In this document: positions 1 through 13,530 of the stretch, piece by piece | Position numbering within the stretch: the first letter of the stretch is position 1 | Layout of the letters: each line of letters starts with the position of its first letter | Assembly: GCF_004027225.2 (NCBI RefSeq) | Contig: NC_044279.2 | Coordinates: 51,856,744-51,920,743, forward strand | DNA from: Strigops habroptila | Lineage: Eukaryota; Chordata; Aves; Psittaciformes; Psittacidae | DNA length: 64,000 nucleotides | Direction of reading: 5' to 3' | Notes under the pieces: model-generated | Databases searched by the model: none | What the model saw: the letters and a program-made list of their open reading frames with translations, nothing else | Told to the model about the DNA's origin: nothing | Program-made: the position numbers and the translations under genes

Positions 1-1626
1 AGAATATGAGTTCTTGTAGAAATAGGGTTAGGTGGAACTGGTTATCTTAATTCATAGAGTAACCACTCCTAGGACTTACACTTATTTGTTAAAGAGAGCT
101 CCTGTAAAGTAAACTCATTGAAGCTATATAGAGTTTCAGCCTAAAGTAATTTTATTATCAAAAAGGTGCCAAACATTTTATCCAAATAGTAAGTGTATTC
201 AGGGTTTGTTTGACTATTTGTTTGAATATAATCCAATATAATTTGTTTTCTGTCTTTCTAATTTCTCTGTAAACTAGATGTGAACAATCTGCCCCTGATA
301 TTCAGGATCGCAAATGGACAAGCTCTTAAAGGAAGGTCCTTAGGGTTTGTATTTTTCTGCTCCAGAAACAGATTCTTAAAAATGCCACATTTTAAACAGA
401 TTGGATTTAAATTTCTAAAATCCACTTTTATTCCCATGTCCTGAATCAAAGCCAAAGACACTGAAGAAAGAGTACTATGTGCTCTGGTTGTTTTCTGCAT
501 CTTCAATAGTGTGTGTTACCAAAATCAAAGGACTACCATTTTGACAAGCACAATGAAGGCAGTCAGAATTTTGCCAGTAAACTGAAATGATAATCTGGCC
601 TAGTGGTGATGATTAATAAAAAGTGTTTACATAATAATTTTTCCATCTTAGTATGCCACTTCAATAGAATGTAGTAGACATTTGTTTTGAACAATTTTGT
701 TTTGAACTTAGAGTTTGGAAGAACATCAAAATGTTCCAGAATGTCTAGATTTTCTGGTTCTTAATGTATGGCCCCTAGTTATACACAGGGGTCAACACTG
801 AAACAAAATGCTTCAAATATTTTGATTTATCTCAAGTATAAGTCTTTTTAATTTCCTGAACTTCCTTCACAAATGTGACTTTTTGGCCAATTTTTGTAAT
901 GAGGAAAGATAGTAGCCATGAGAGAAGGACTTCAATTTTGTGGTAATGCATAATGAGGCATAAATAACAACTCCATGGTTTTGGTGCTACAGTAGTAATA
1001 CATTACTCTCACTAGTAATATTTTTAAACTTGAAAGTTCACTGGATGATGAAGCAATTGATGTGTGATTCCTCAGCAACGAAGAAGTGGATCTAGAACTC
1101 TACTGCCATGGTGTGTAACAAGAAGGCAGCTATGACTGTGGCATAGCATAGAGTGGGATCTATTCTTGCCCTGAAAACCAGTAATTGGCCGAACTTTCAG
1201 AAATACAGAAAATCACCTCAGCTCCTGCAAAATGACATGAGAGTGCTGAAGACAGGTAGTAAAAATAACATAATAGACAGGAGTTTTAGTGGGTGTGTGG
1301 CTGCAAAGGAGTGGGACAGCTTAACTCAGAGCAAATAGAAACAAAAGGATCAAGGTACCTACTACCGTGCAGGTTAGCCGTAGTGGCCTCTGCAGAACAG
1401 TAATGCTTTCCTCCTTGGTTTTGTGCTCAAGCAAGCTTGGCTTTACTGCATGTGCAACAGGAATCCATCTCGGGAGGAGGAATTAGAAGAGGAAAAAAGG
1501 ACTTCTTCTTTAGTGTCTGGAGGAATGGGGAGAAGAGCCAGTCTGGAGACAGGAACTATTTAAGGGACTATAAATTGTCAATCTCTTTAAGGGGAAACTA
1601 ATTCAGAGAACAGATAGAATCACTTA
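1..1626. other. Unique AT-rich non-coding DNA
   Basis: No repeat, exon or RNA gene recognised. Open frames of 60-80 codons here are within chance expectation. Confidence 0.6.
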
Positions 1627-1679
1627 CTCTGTCACCAGGGGATTTAGTTTGGTCAGAACTAAATCCCTTGGTGAAAGAT
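1627..1679 (+). repeat. Near-perfect inverted repeat, 17-bp arms, 7-base loop
   Basis: Arms 1633-1649 and 1657-1673 pair in 16 of 17 positions, and the odd position is a G-U wobble in plus-strand RNA. Pairing continues with gaps to 1627 and 1679. It could be a small MITE core or a structured RNA segment; no parent element was recognised. Confidence 0.85.
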
Positions 1680-1844
1680 TGAATGTGTGGTGAACTGTGA
1701 TAATCAATAATAAGATAATTAAAACCCCCACTGCTTTCATTCACATTTTTTATTTGACTGACTTCTCTAAACTCCAGTGGTAAATTTAGATTTACCTACT
1801 CATTTTCCTCCTTCTTTGTGAAACTACCTCTTTTGAAACATTAG

Positions 1845-2064
1845 CTATTGGGAAGAAGTTCTTCCCTGTGAGGGTGGTGAGGCCCTGGCACAGGTTGCCC
1901 AGGGAAGCTGTGGCTGCCCCATTCCTGGCAGTGTTCAAGGCCAGGTTGGACAGCACCTGGGGCAACCTGGTCTAGTGGAAGGTGTCCCTGCCCATGGCAG
2001 GGGGTTGGAACTAGGTGAGCTTTAAGGTCCCTTCCGATCCAAACCATTCTATGATACTATGATT
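1845..2064 (+). mobile_element. CR1 LINE, 3' end fragment
   Basis: Recognisable avian CR1 3' UTR in sense orientation: the GTGAGGGTGGTGAGG block near the start, CCCATGGCAGGGGGTTGGAACTA near the end, and the terminal ATTCTATGATACTATGATT repeat. Strongly 5'-truncated, as most CR1 copies are. The apparent open frame on the opposite strand here is repeat-derived. Confidence 0.9.
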
Positions 2065-5000
2065 AAGCGTATGTGTTATCAGTGGGGTATAGCACTCTGC
2101 TTGCATTGAGAACAATCCAGTCAGGATCAGTGGGCAACTGAATCAGTGGATACTAAAGGATAGAGCTGCTCACAGTCAGCCACCCAGAAGCCCTCAGTAC
2201 ACCATGCAAGCCTGAAGACTACCAATGAGATAGAGGATCCATCTACCAAGGGTAGAGCAGGGTCATACCCTGTCCCTCATGCCTGGGAAGTATGGCACTG
2301 GGGCTTTGCTTAAAGCTTTGTGCTTGAAACCGTGCACTAGCAGCACTTCAGTATTCAGCTCAACTCCCTGTAGCAAATGTGAATTCAGCAATTGTTTTGT
2401 ATTCCCTCAACCCTGGTAAATTCTGTCTACTCAGATATGGTAGTTATCAGTCGTGTTTGTAACCTCAGATTAGATGTCAAACTGGCTTTTTTTTCTAATT
2501 TTTGGGAGAGTTGCTGTTACTTCAGAGCATGTTTTTCCATCTGTTCACTGTGAATTTACTTGCAGTCCTTAGTCCTCCCAAAATCTCCTCCCAGAAAAAG
2601 CAAAATGGTACCTTATAATGTATGTTTGCCTGCAAAATTCCTCAAAATGTGCCATCTGTTGCGAAGTGCCTGAAACAACAATGATAATGGCAGCAGCTTT
2701 GAAGCAAAACTACACTTACTTGTGCCCTACTGTGGTGGATGCACAAAGCCCTGAATTCAGTATCATGGTGGTTGTTTGCTTCTAATGCCATATGTATATC
2801 TGTTGCAGTAGTTCAAAGGAGATTTGCAAATGTAGGTCAGTTTTGTGTGGATAATTGGACAGAAATTCTCACTGTAAATGTTATGTATGCAAGTGTGAGT
2901 ACTCAAATCTAGAACTGTGTGGTTAGATGACACACATCCCAAAACTATTTATTTTTTGGGAAGAGGAGTTTGTTAAAGGGAAAATATTTGTCTTTTACAC
3001 AAACAACTTTGAAAAGGTATTGTCAATTCACCATATTTCAAGGAAAGTGTTAGAGCTCTACATTGACAGTCACATCCAAAAAAACCTGAGACAGATATGG
3101 GCGAACTTACGATGCAAGGGAACTGTGATAGCTGCCACACTACAGGGTTTGCTTCTGCATCTCCTTTAGACTTTGAATTTCTGTGTGCCTGCCATCTTTT
3201 TTTTGTTGGATGCATGCAGGTGCCATTAGCCTGTATGAACTGAGCCTGGCTTATTCTTCACCCCCACTGGAAATGGTCACTTACGTGTTCAACTCAGTCT
3301 GCCTTGAGTGCCATTGTTCATGGTTCTCAGACTGCCATGCTTCTGGCATACAAATCAGTTGATTTAACTAATAGCATACTGTGCTGCAATCTGCTGTATA
3401 ATTACACACTTAATTAGATTCACAGTTTGTTACCTGTGTCACACTGTGACAGGGCTTGTTGCTCTTTAGGGGAAAAAAATCTTCTGGTTATAACTTAGAA
3501 AAGCATCATGAGGGTTGATTTTTCTTCCTGAAGGTGTGAGTTCCTTTTAGAAAAACCTACAGAACAGATTAAACCTCAGGTAGTCACTGTTTATTAAATA
3601 TCTGTGGTTAACACCCCCCAGTTAAAAGTATGCCTTTGGGCTTGCAAAGAAAAAGCCCTGAGAACAAGATGATGGTGGCATGTACACTTACTGTTGTGGG
3701 ATAAACAAAGGGAGGAAATTTCAGTATGTGAATTCTGGGGTAGCTGCCTGGTTGTGTGATCTTGCACTACACTGTGAGATAGCTTGTATTGTGAGGGCTC
3801 AGTTGCCTTCTGTTTCACATGGGGTAAATATGCTGTTACTTGCTATTTTACAGTATACCTCACTTCAAAGTACTTCCTTATGTACCTTAAATCTGCCTTA
3901 AAACTGTGTGAGCGATGGGTACTGCTTGTGTGTGTAAGTGAATATTTAATAGCCTTAATTTAACATTGTTCTTCTAAAACAATAGTATGTTTTGGAATGG
4001 AAGTATTGATTCCTGAAACTTTATAATTATTTTCACTAGTGCTTGTTGAGTGGCCTTTAAAGCCTATGGAAGGAGTGCAGAAGAAGGCAAGGCTCTGTAG
4101 AAGAAAGAAACAAGATTTGCCCTAGTTCATTTACCTTGTGCTGGCAGCTGCTTCTACTGGTAGAAGTTCAAGGAAGTGAAGGCAATAAGAATGTTCATTA
4201 TCATTATTTGCCTGGTAATATTAGACAAAAGACAAACTATTACTTTTATAATTTGGCAGTCCCCCAGTGCTTGAAATTCAAATAAGTCTATGTTCATGTA
4301 GGAAGTTGGTGATTGTCTGATAAATATGAAAATACATGATTAACTAAAGAAAATGAGTCACCAAATCAAGCTATTTGCTTTGAATATAGATCCATCCACA
4401 TAAGAAAATCAGAGTAGTGATTTTGGATAAGCAATATACAGTTGTTAGCAGCCATGATTCAGAGACTGCAAATTGGCAGACTTTCTGAGGGAGGATTGGC
4501 TTGGCCTAGCCCTGCTGTATTCGTCAGACAAGTAGGTTGCAGTGAGATTATAAAATTCATCAATATGAATTTTATTTGCTCTGGTGGAGGACTGCAAACA
4601 TCCAAGAGAATCTGGGAGGTAACTAAATGGCCACAGTTTCTTCCTTCCCTCACACAGTGATTGGGAAGATATTGAACTGAAATTATTCTGAAAGTTGGAC
4701 ACTTTGATCTATTAATGGACTTACAGAGAAGAACATGCTTAGTTTGCTATGTTTTACGCCTTGCAGGCTCATAGCATGCACTCTTGAATGTGGGGAATGG
4801 TAGAAGCGGATGTGCTACTCAGCAGCTTCCCATTCATTATCCCAGCTCTGAAATACTGAGATCCTGCAGTGTGATTGTCATGCTTTTTTCCAATTCATCT
4901 GCAAGTCCCAAGAGCTCAGTACCTTACCAAAAGGGTGTGTAAGGTGAACTGAAGGGAGTCAAGCTTAACATTTCATAAAGAAAGAAGGTATTGTGCAGGG

Positions 5001-7298
5001 GTGAAGCATCTTGGAAGTGGTTTCTTTGGCTACTCAGTGGCATGTATATGTTCATAAAGGCAAAGAAGCCAGTCCACATTCATAACTTGCCTTTGCCTTC
5101 CACTGTCCCCAGCCATCCCACCCTCAAGGCCCCAGCAGACGATGTCCTACCAGTTCTTTTACTTAGTACTCCAACCAGGGCAGTTGATAGTGCTCTAAGG
5201 CGCAGGGCACAAACCAGCCTCCACCTTCTATTCTTTTGTCATTTGATCCTTTATAGAGAAATACTTCCACCCTTCTGTTTGAAACAAGATGAACAAATGG
5301 GCATAAGAATTTTCTTTCTCATATTGTTTTTCCGCTTCCTTCTATAAACTGTAAAAGCGGCCAACTGCTTGAAGCCTCCAAAAATAGGCTGTTTCCCAAA
5401 GCATGATGCTGTAATGAGCAGTATTTCAAGGACAGTGTCAAATTGTCCAGAGTTTTAAACATATCAGAAACATAAGTCAATATTTCTCACTGTAAGGGAA
5501 GAATCCTTCACAGCATCTTGCTGGTGCAAATATGGCAGACTGCATTTGTGCAGACCCCACTATGATACTGTGAAGATGATTATTGCACGTTTCACTGAGA
5601 AACATCAGTTTTTAAGGGTGTATGCTGTTAACTGTGCTGCTGCTCAAGGTGAGTGTGTCAGGAAAGGATGATCTGCAACTGAAGGAATGAGCAAAACTGG
5701 AGAGAATGGAAGGGGGAGGGAATTTAGCTGACAGACAGGAATTGGTGTCAAAGCATCTCTTAAATGAAACTGAGCAGTGGCTGCCATTAGGCATGGGGAT
5801 TGGCCCCATCTGGTGACAGTCTTGGGTTATGAGACTTCACTGAGCACAAAAGTGAGTGAGGCAAGATGGAGCTGCAAGCAGAACTACAGAAGGGTTGCCA
5901 TGGAAAAGGCAGAATTTGTTAGTAGAAGCCTGTTTAACCCATGCTGACCCTTGATTTTGTGGTAACTTCATTTTGAGAGCTGCTGGTACTACTTTTTTAA
6001 GGGACAGCAATTATTTAATGTCCCTTCCCCCTTTGGCAATAGACAAGTTATTTTTAAAGAAGTAAAATGATTGTTTATTTAAAAAGAAAATATACCTGCA
6101 GGAGGAGAACAAATTTTCAGTCAGTCCATGAAATTTTCCTTGTTTCCTGAAGTCAGGCTGTATGTGGCCTTACAGCTGATCTAACCTAGAGGAACAGAGG
6201 TATTGCAGTGGAAAGCCTTCAAGCTCTATGAAAGCAGTCAGATAGAGAGCAAGGGAGAGCTGTGCCTCAAATGAAGGTTTCACTTACCAGAAGCAACACA
6301 AAGGAGAGGACATGTGCAAGTTACCTTGCCACAAGGAAAACTTCAGTCTGGTTTATACCTCTTCAGTGTTAAGGGGTCAGCCTACTGTTAAATTTAAATC
6401 CATAGGAAGCCAATGTTTCTGCATGCTAACATTAACGGAAATAACTTTGCTTATTTTTATTTTGACACTTCTGTATTTTTAATTTAGACCACTTTTTATT
6501 TATTTATACACCAGTACGCTGAAACAGATTGAAATCCATATCCATGCTAATCTTTTTCAGGTTCTTCATGTTTTAGTTGTGTGACTTTATTATTTGGTCA
6601 TGGTCTGCTTTCAGTTGAGGGTCCTTTCTGTTTTTATGCTTTTGATTAAATTCTGGTTAACACCATTTGTTTTAGAAACCATTAGAAAGAATACTGAGGG
6701 AGGAAAAAAGTTAGAAAAACAGAAAATAATATTCATCAACAGTGAAAATAAAAAATATTGTCAGAGAGATGTAGTGGACAAAATGGAAAAGACCAGCTGT
6801 CCTCTGTGACATATCTAGGCTGCTTTTGATTAGGCTAGACACTGCCTTAGACAAAACTGGTGGTGGGCAGAAAATAGTTATTCTTCACTTCAAGAAACTT
6901 TAGGGTTTTTTCCAACATGAGAGGGGAATTAGAAGGCAAAAATGATATAAAGAATTGTTGCAAGCTTGGCATTTAAAGATTTTCTGGAAAAAAAAAATAA
7001 TTGAAGAAGATTGTGTCATTCATTCAAAATGCTTCACTTTAAATCTAATGTAAACCAAAATAAAACTATTAAAAACTTCAAAATAAGATGAAACGTTTTG
7101 TTCCAATATATCAAATCTGGCATTTTCAATTCATTGGAATTCTCTTTTTCTCTTAAAAAAAGAAGACAAAAATGGTTGGCTGCAAGAAGTCCTCTTATTT
7201 CAATATACTTTCAGATCAGAAGTTTTTATTTTAATAAAACCTAAAATCTAAAATCAACACCTTTGACAAAGTTTTTCCAACCCACTCAAGTGCAAAAC
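2065..7298. other. Unique AT-rich non-coding DNA
   Basis: Nothing assignable. The longest frame (118 codons at 4991-5347) has a hydrophobic tail but no start context, splice or family signal. Confidence 0.6.
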
Positions 7299-7345
7299 TG
7301 TAGAATTGTAGAATCAGCTAGGTTGGAAAATAGAATATTATCTTG
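7299..7345 (-). mobile_element. CR1 LINE, short 3' tail remnant
   Basis: The short words GTAGAATTGTAGAATCA and AGGTTGGAAAATA match the inverted CR1 terminus (usually AATCATAGAATC...GGTTGGAAAGGA). Only about 45 bases remain before the match fades. Confidence 0.5.
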
Positions 7346-10300
7346 GGGAAAACAATCAAAACTTGCTTAAGTGTGGTACAGTAAATGCAGAATATAATTT
7401 TTATGACACCTCTATTTTCTAGGTATTTATTATCATTCATCCCTTTTGAATTCTTGCTAGAATTCCAGTTCTGCTGCCTAGGGTAAGATTCATCCATATG
7501 TATGACTGCATATCTTGTGCTGCTATACAGACAAAAGTATAACTTTTGAGTTTTTAGCAAAAAATCATTCCTAAGGAAGTTTTTTTATCATTAATCACAT
7601 CAATTTCCATAGCAGCACTGATCTAATTGTTAAATATTTTAGCTACTGGTTTCATCAACCAATGTCTAGAGAAATACTTTTAAGATTAATTTCATCAAGT
7701 GAACTGTATCCATCTCTAAATCCTTCAGTTCTTTACCCCATTCTCTTTTCCACATAATTCCGTGTAATTATTCCCATAGCTCTCCCTACATTAAAAAAGA
7801 AGTCATTCTGTGAGAACTGTAAAAAGCTGCTGAAGTTGCTGAAGATGATGTGAGCTTTATTTTCAGTTGCTATTATATAAAAGTGGGAAATTACATAAAA
7901 ATATGAAAAATATCTATAAAAATGTAGCTATCTAAAAGTGGGAAACTAGGGCTTGGAGGGCTGTGATGAGTTTTATTTAGTTTGAAAACTGAGAATTTTT
8001 ATTCATCTAGGATGTGATGGTATGAAATTCCAATGACACACAACGCATGTGTTTTTCTGGCTACTCAGGTAAGAAGGTAATGAAAATTCTGTCATGCTCA
8101 TTCATTCTAACTAGGATGATATTAGACAATAACATTTTTGTCACCTTCCAGTGATCCTATTTTGTGAAGGAAAATTCTTTTGACTTGCTGGAGCAATAGA
8201 GTGAGCACGAGTATAAATGATACTGTGATGTAAGTACAAAGAAAGTTATATAGACCTAACAGAATACATTATAAGAATATATCCCAAGGTGGGGATACTC
8301 TACATGTACTCTACCTAGTTAGTTAAGGAATAGGACAATTAAATGGCACGTTAATAATGGAAGTGTTAAATATGAAAGTTGATTCTGCAAACTGATGATT
8401 TGATGAATTGTTGCTTGTTTCTTTCAAGTTAGGGTTTTGTATGTAAAAGAACATATTTGTGTGCTTTTTAATGCATTTTAACAGTGACTTGTAATGTTAA
8501 TTATAGTTACGACTCTGGCTCAGGACAATTTAAACACATTTCCCAACAGTAACCACAGTGTTTAAAGGCACAAACTTAAGGAAAGAAACAGAAACTGTTT
8601 GGGTTTTTTTAATGTTTACTGATTATAAAGTCTGTTTTCTCAGTGAGTGTCTGACAAAGCCCTTCCTGATGATTTACAGGAAGGATGCATGAACTTAATT
8701 ACAATGGAAACCTTTAGACATGTATCAGACTAAGCTGGAGATGTCCATGGGTCCAGAAGCAATTGGAAAGAATGATGGAGCATGTAGATGCCTGCACTAA
8801 TGTGCATACGGAATGTGCACTAATGTGCATCTGTTAGTCTTGTTTCCTGAAGAAATGACTCCAAACAAATTTCTATACCTTTGATGTATTATCTTTCTTT
8901 TTTTGCAAAGTATTTTTTTAATTTCCTATGCAAATTTGTGTCCAACGCTTCCACTTTCAGAGAGCTCTTTTCAAACCTACATTTATATTTCAGCAATTTG
9001 GCTTTAATTGAACAAAAATTAAAATATTTCTAAACAGACTTTTCAGTTCTGTCTACCCAGAGACATTAGGGACCAGCTCTCTTGATTTTACTAGGAATCA
9101 TGTAATAGTTTTTCCCAGCTCTTTGGGTGATACCAGACCTTGCAATAAAATTATAAACTTTTGTTCAAGTAAAGAAGTGAGGTGAAATGCTGGAGAGGAT
9201 GATGCTAATGTGAATTAAAGGTTTACAGCTTTAGTTCCACAAGGAAAATGAGTGCAGATACACCTTTAAACCAGAAGGAAAATGAGTTCAAATACATAAG
9301 ACCTTGAAAAACTCTTGAATTGCCTAAACTGATCTCCAGGTTTACCTTTTTGTGGGGTCTGACTTGTGGTTTTTGAAACTCAAGGCTTAACCCTCAGCTG
9401 CTCAACTTTTTGTTCCCTCTCCATAGTTCTCAGTTACTGTAAGCACTAGAGTGTTGTAATGAAATCCCCTTTCCATGGTCTGCCTTTGGTGGGTCTTCTG
9501 ATTTTATTCTGGTTTGACTCGTAAGATCCCAACGTGGAAATTGACACCTGTGGTGAAGAAAGAGGCTGCTTTATTGCACTGTAGATGGGAAGACAGACTA
9601 AGCTGGGGCTTTGACCAATGCAGGGATCTCAAGCTATCACTGTCAGTGGTGTAATGTCACAACCCTTCATCTTCGTCCAGTGTGCCAACCATGGTTAGTT
9701 TGCAGACCACAAAGCTGCTGACTCATTGTGCCTTTCATGGCGTGGAAAAGAGGCAGTGACACCTCTTCACTGTGTATGAAGTATGGGTGTGTAGCTCTTG
9801 AGAGGAAGAAGTGGAGGTATTTTTGTGACTTTACACACCTTTGGCTTGTAACACTTGCCGGACATTTGTTGGGCCTTTGAGCAGTTGCTCTCATGATTCA
9901 TAGAATTTTTCCTAATGCAATTAAACCATTCAGTTCATATAGCTGAAGAAATAACAGCTCTTTAGCGAGGCCTGTTGCAATTATTCCAGGAAGCAAAGGT
10001 AAAACTTTCAAACTCTAATTTCTAGTTAAAATACAGCTCTTAATCACTGGAATCCAGGGCATGTTTCACCTTGCCAGGAGGTTAAGTACAGCATTTGATA
10101 TTCCCTGTTCTATAGCAGAGCTGCTGGGTTTAATGAGATTTACTCACTTTCATTAAAAGTGCAGCCATTTAATCCTTAAATCCTTTCAGAGCTTTAAATA
10201 CCTTCTTGTAGCTATTTATTTTATCAGTTTGCTTCAGCAACTGCTCCTTTCATCGCTTGGCCTCTGACTTGCCTACCCAGACTTTCCCAAGTTATCCTTC

Positions 10301-10727
10301 ATGCTGCACTAGGGTACCTGCTGATTCAGAAAGCACATTGTTTCTTTTGTTGTTCTTGATCTCTGTAAGAGCTTTGATGTTGCTCTCACCATGCAATGGA
10401 CCATGGCTTGTTCCTGCATTGTTCTGTGTCAGTATCCCCAGCAGCTTTCTAAAGCCTCAGTACCCTGACTGTTCAAACCATCCCGCTCTTGTGATACACT
10501 AAGGGGCATCTAAAGAGCAGCCTATTATGAAAGGAAACATTGAGACTGTTTGGCCTTTCCATCCTTTTTCAGGTTGTGTCCCCAGAGCCACCTGAACTCA
10601 CTGGCAGACATTTCATGGCACAGTGTGTCTGAGACCAGCTCTATTCCTCCCCAGTTCTGTGCCCTTGATAGGATCCCGCTCTTCTCTATCTTGCACTGCT
10701 TTGTGCTGCCACATCACCAGCAGGGAA
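7346..10727. other. Unique AT-rich non-coding DNA
   Basis: Apart from the 15-bp direct repeat near 8.8 kb, no feature is seen. The stretch 10080-10250 is dense in TTTAAT and TAAT words and could be a conserved non-coding element, untested. Confidence 0.55.
8793..8830 (+). repeat. Two copies of a 15-bp direct repeat
   Basis: TGCACTAATGTGCAT occurs at 8793-8807 and 8816-8830, each copy itself partly palindromic (TGCAC...GTGCA). Confidence 0.9.
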
Positions 10728-11190
10728 TTCAAAGAATCACAGAACAGCTGGGATTGAAAGTAACTTTGGAGATTGACCAGTTCAATCCTCCTCAAAGCAG
10801 CTTCATCTACATCAGGTTGTCCAGGACTGTGTTCAGTTGAGTTTTGAGTATTTCTAGTGATGGAGACTCCACAAACTCTTGGGGCAACCTGTCTCAGTGG
10901 TTGTCCACCCTCATAGTAAAGAAGTTTTTTCTTACCTTCAGATAGAATTTGATCCTGTTGCCTCTTGTCCTCACATGCCATCACTAAGAAGAGTCTGGGT
11001 CCATCTTCTTGATGTCCTCCCAACAGTTATTTTTACACAGTGATCAGACACCTCAGGCTGGGCTGTCCCTTAACCATCTTCACGACCTTGTGTTCTACTT
11101 TCTCCATTAAGTCTATTCCTCTCTTGTACAGGGGAGCCAGAGCACAGCACTGCAGATATGTCTTCACCAGTTGTTCTGCAACAGGAGGTG
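10728..11190 (-). mobile_element. CR1 LINE, 3' portion, antisense
   Basis: Starts with an AGAATCACAGAACAGCTGGG terminus and runs through the antisense 3' UTR landmarks (GGGGCAACCTGTCTCAGTGG, CCTCTTGTCCTCACATGCC) to the GGGGAGCCAGAGCACAGCACTGCAG segment. Divergent enough to be an older copy. Open frames listed on both strands here are repeat shadows. Confidence 0.85.
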
Positions 11191-11689
11191 CTTTTTCTTT
11201 GTGATCCCAGTAAGAAAGGCACTTAGACTTTGTTAAGTATAATTTTAAACGCTATTTATTAGAGCTATTGCTATAAAGAAATTATAGGTAATCTTAAGTC
11301 CCTTCAGATGCTGGGAACCACAAGTTATGTAGCATCAAATGGGTATCCGTCCATAGAAAGGGTTACCCCATTTTGGTCATTAGACTTACTATAGAATTTT
11401 CTTAAAAGAAGACAATTCTATTCAGCATTTCCATGATCAAACAAAAGGGATGTTTGCACAAGATCTTCTTGTTGCACTTGTAGATAACGGCAAGGCCAGG
11501 CAGGTGGTATAATCACCAGTGCCAAGTGGAAGCTGCCTGCAGGCTCCTCTGCCTGAGCTGGCTGAGCTCATTGTGAGGCCAAGGGGTTTGTGCACCATGA
11601 CATGGCCTGAAGGAGTGTGCAGCCTGCATGTGGAGCACAGCACAGCATAGACCTGTGTCTGCTCAGGTTAACGGATATGTGGATCACTA

Positions 11690-12605
11690 ACTCCTCCATG
11701 TTCAGAGCTTTCCTGGTCAGGATCCCTACACCAGTGATGAGTAGAGAGGAAGGATGAGCTCCATGCACCCCCATGGTGTTCTCACATAAAAGGCACCTCC
11801 TCATGTTCCCAGCCTGTCCTTCCAAAAGAGCCTGGGTTCTTCTTTTGCAGCATTTCAGTTGTGTGAGCTGTCCCATGTCTCTGTGATACCAATAAGACTA
11901 TAGCCCAGTAACTGTACACAGACTTCTAATTCCTCCTTCTGTCCCTTGTGGTGTGTTCATTGGTGTACTGGCACATCAGAGAGGTACGCCGGTATGCTGG
12001 TTTCCCAGAAAAGGTATGGGAGCTGTCCGCATAATGCTGTTCCATAAGCATTTCCTTATCTATCTGCATATGCCTGAGGTCACCCCACTTCAGCCCTGTT
12101 TTGTTGGTTATAAGATCCCTTCTGTTCACATCCCAGACTCTGCTTGCTAACCCCATCCACCACTTCACTTGATTGCTGGCCACTCTCTCCCTCCTTCATC
12201 ATTCTTACTTTAAAGCTCTTCTTATCAGGTTGGACAGTCTGTTAGAAAAGATATTTTTCCCCACTTGGTCACACGGATCTTGTCCTTTCCAAGCTATTAT
12301 CAGTCTTCAAGAGAGCATCCCATGGCCATAGAAGTCAAATCCTTGTTGCCAACACTAGCCGTTCAAACAGTTGTTGACCTGTAGGATCCATTTATTCCCC
12401 CTCAAGCCCTTCCATCTCACTGGCAGGACCAAGGGAGACAATACCTGGGCCCCAATGCCCTTGATCACTGCCCTCTAAGCCAGGTGGTCACACTTGGTAT
12501 GCTTCAGGTACCCTTAGCAGTATCATCGGTGCTCACATGGATGACAGGGGGGTTAATAGCCTGACGACTGGACAAGCCTTGGCAGCCTCTCTACAATAAG
12601 CAGGG
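11690..12605 (-). mobile_element. Decayed interspersed repeat, probably CR1 5' region, antisense
   Basis: The text resembles a segment seen repeatedly in bird genomes in the same orientation as antisense CR1: the TATAGCCCAGTAACTG, GAGCATCCCATGGCCATAGA and GGTGCTCACATGGATGACAG landmarks occur in the expected order. Class assignment rests on memory; it contains no intact frame. Confidence 0.5.
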
Positions 12606-13149
12606 TTTTAGTTCCTTCTCAGGAACTCCTCTAACTTCTGGAATGTTGTTACTTCTCAGTCCTTTGGGTTATTTAACTTGATGTGAAGAGTAACCTTCGT
12701 GTTCTCAAAGAAATAATTGTTCAAGTCCACAGAAAACCTGCTTCTGGGAATAATATCGTATTATATTTGTGCTGCCTCTCTGATATTCCACACTCAACAC
12801 ACTTGTACAGGTAATATAATATCAATATTATGCTGACCTGGGATGTGTCTATTTGCAGGTCCTACTATGTGTTTACATAATGTGTACACATTCTTAGTCA
12901 ATTGAGACCGGTGGTAGTGTACAAAATTTCTTGCTTTTCACGTTCAAAGTGCTATACTATGAGAATGCTAACTAAATTCACACACAAACTAAATATTTGT
13001 GTATTAAGGAGAACTATGTTAATCTACATTTAGATTGAATAAAGACTTCACTTGCTTCCTAGTATGTTTTCAGTAAAAATGTAGCAGTTCTGGTAAAGGG
13101 CCTGGCTTACCTTTGTTTAGCTCCTTTAATCATCGTGTCTGTATTCCCA

Positions 13150-13530
13150 GTATTGCAACAGGCCTTTTAAATCCTGCAACTGAAGAACCAGACAAGCTCT
13201 GTATCAAAAATAGCTCCTCTGACCCCCACTCCTGGAAGTCTGTTCCAGAACTTCTTAGTTCTGATTGTTAGAAACTTCTCCCAAATTTTCAGCCTGCATC
13301 CTTCTTTGGGGAGTATAAATAAACAGACCATATGTTCTTCTGCCAACATTGTCTTTTAGCTTAGAAGTTCCTCCTCCTTTCTATTTTCTCTCCTGGGAAA
13401 ATAAAGAAGCAATCATATCCCATTTTCAACGTCATTTTTTTAGGGTAAATAAAGTACGTATTTTTTAAAGTTTCTTTTCATATGATCTCCTTCCTGGATC
13501 ATCCATCCTACTTGTGTTTGCATCTGTTGC
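13150..13530 (-). mobile_element. Ancient CR1/L3-type LINE relic, antisense
   Basis: Words such as TCTGTTCCAGAACTTCTTAG, TGCCAACATTGTCTTTTAGC and AAGCAATCATATCCCATTTT follow the order of an old amniote CR1/L3-like antisense 3' region. Much more diverged than the other CR1 copies in the window. Confidence 0.5.
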
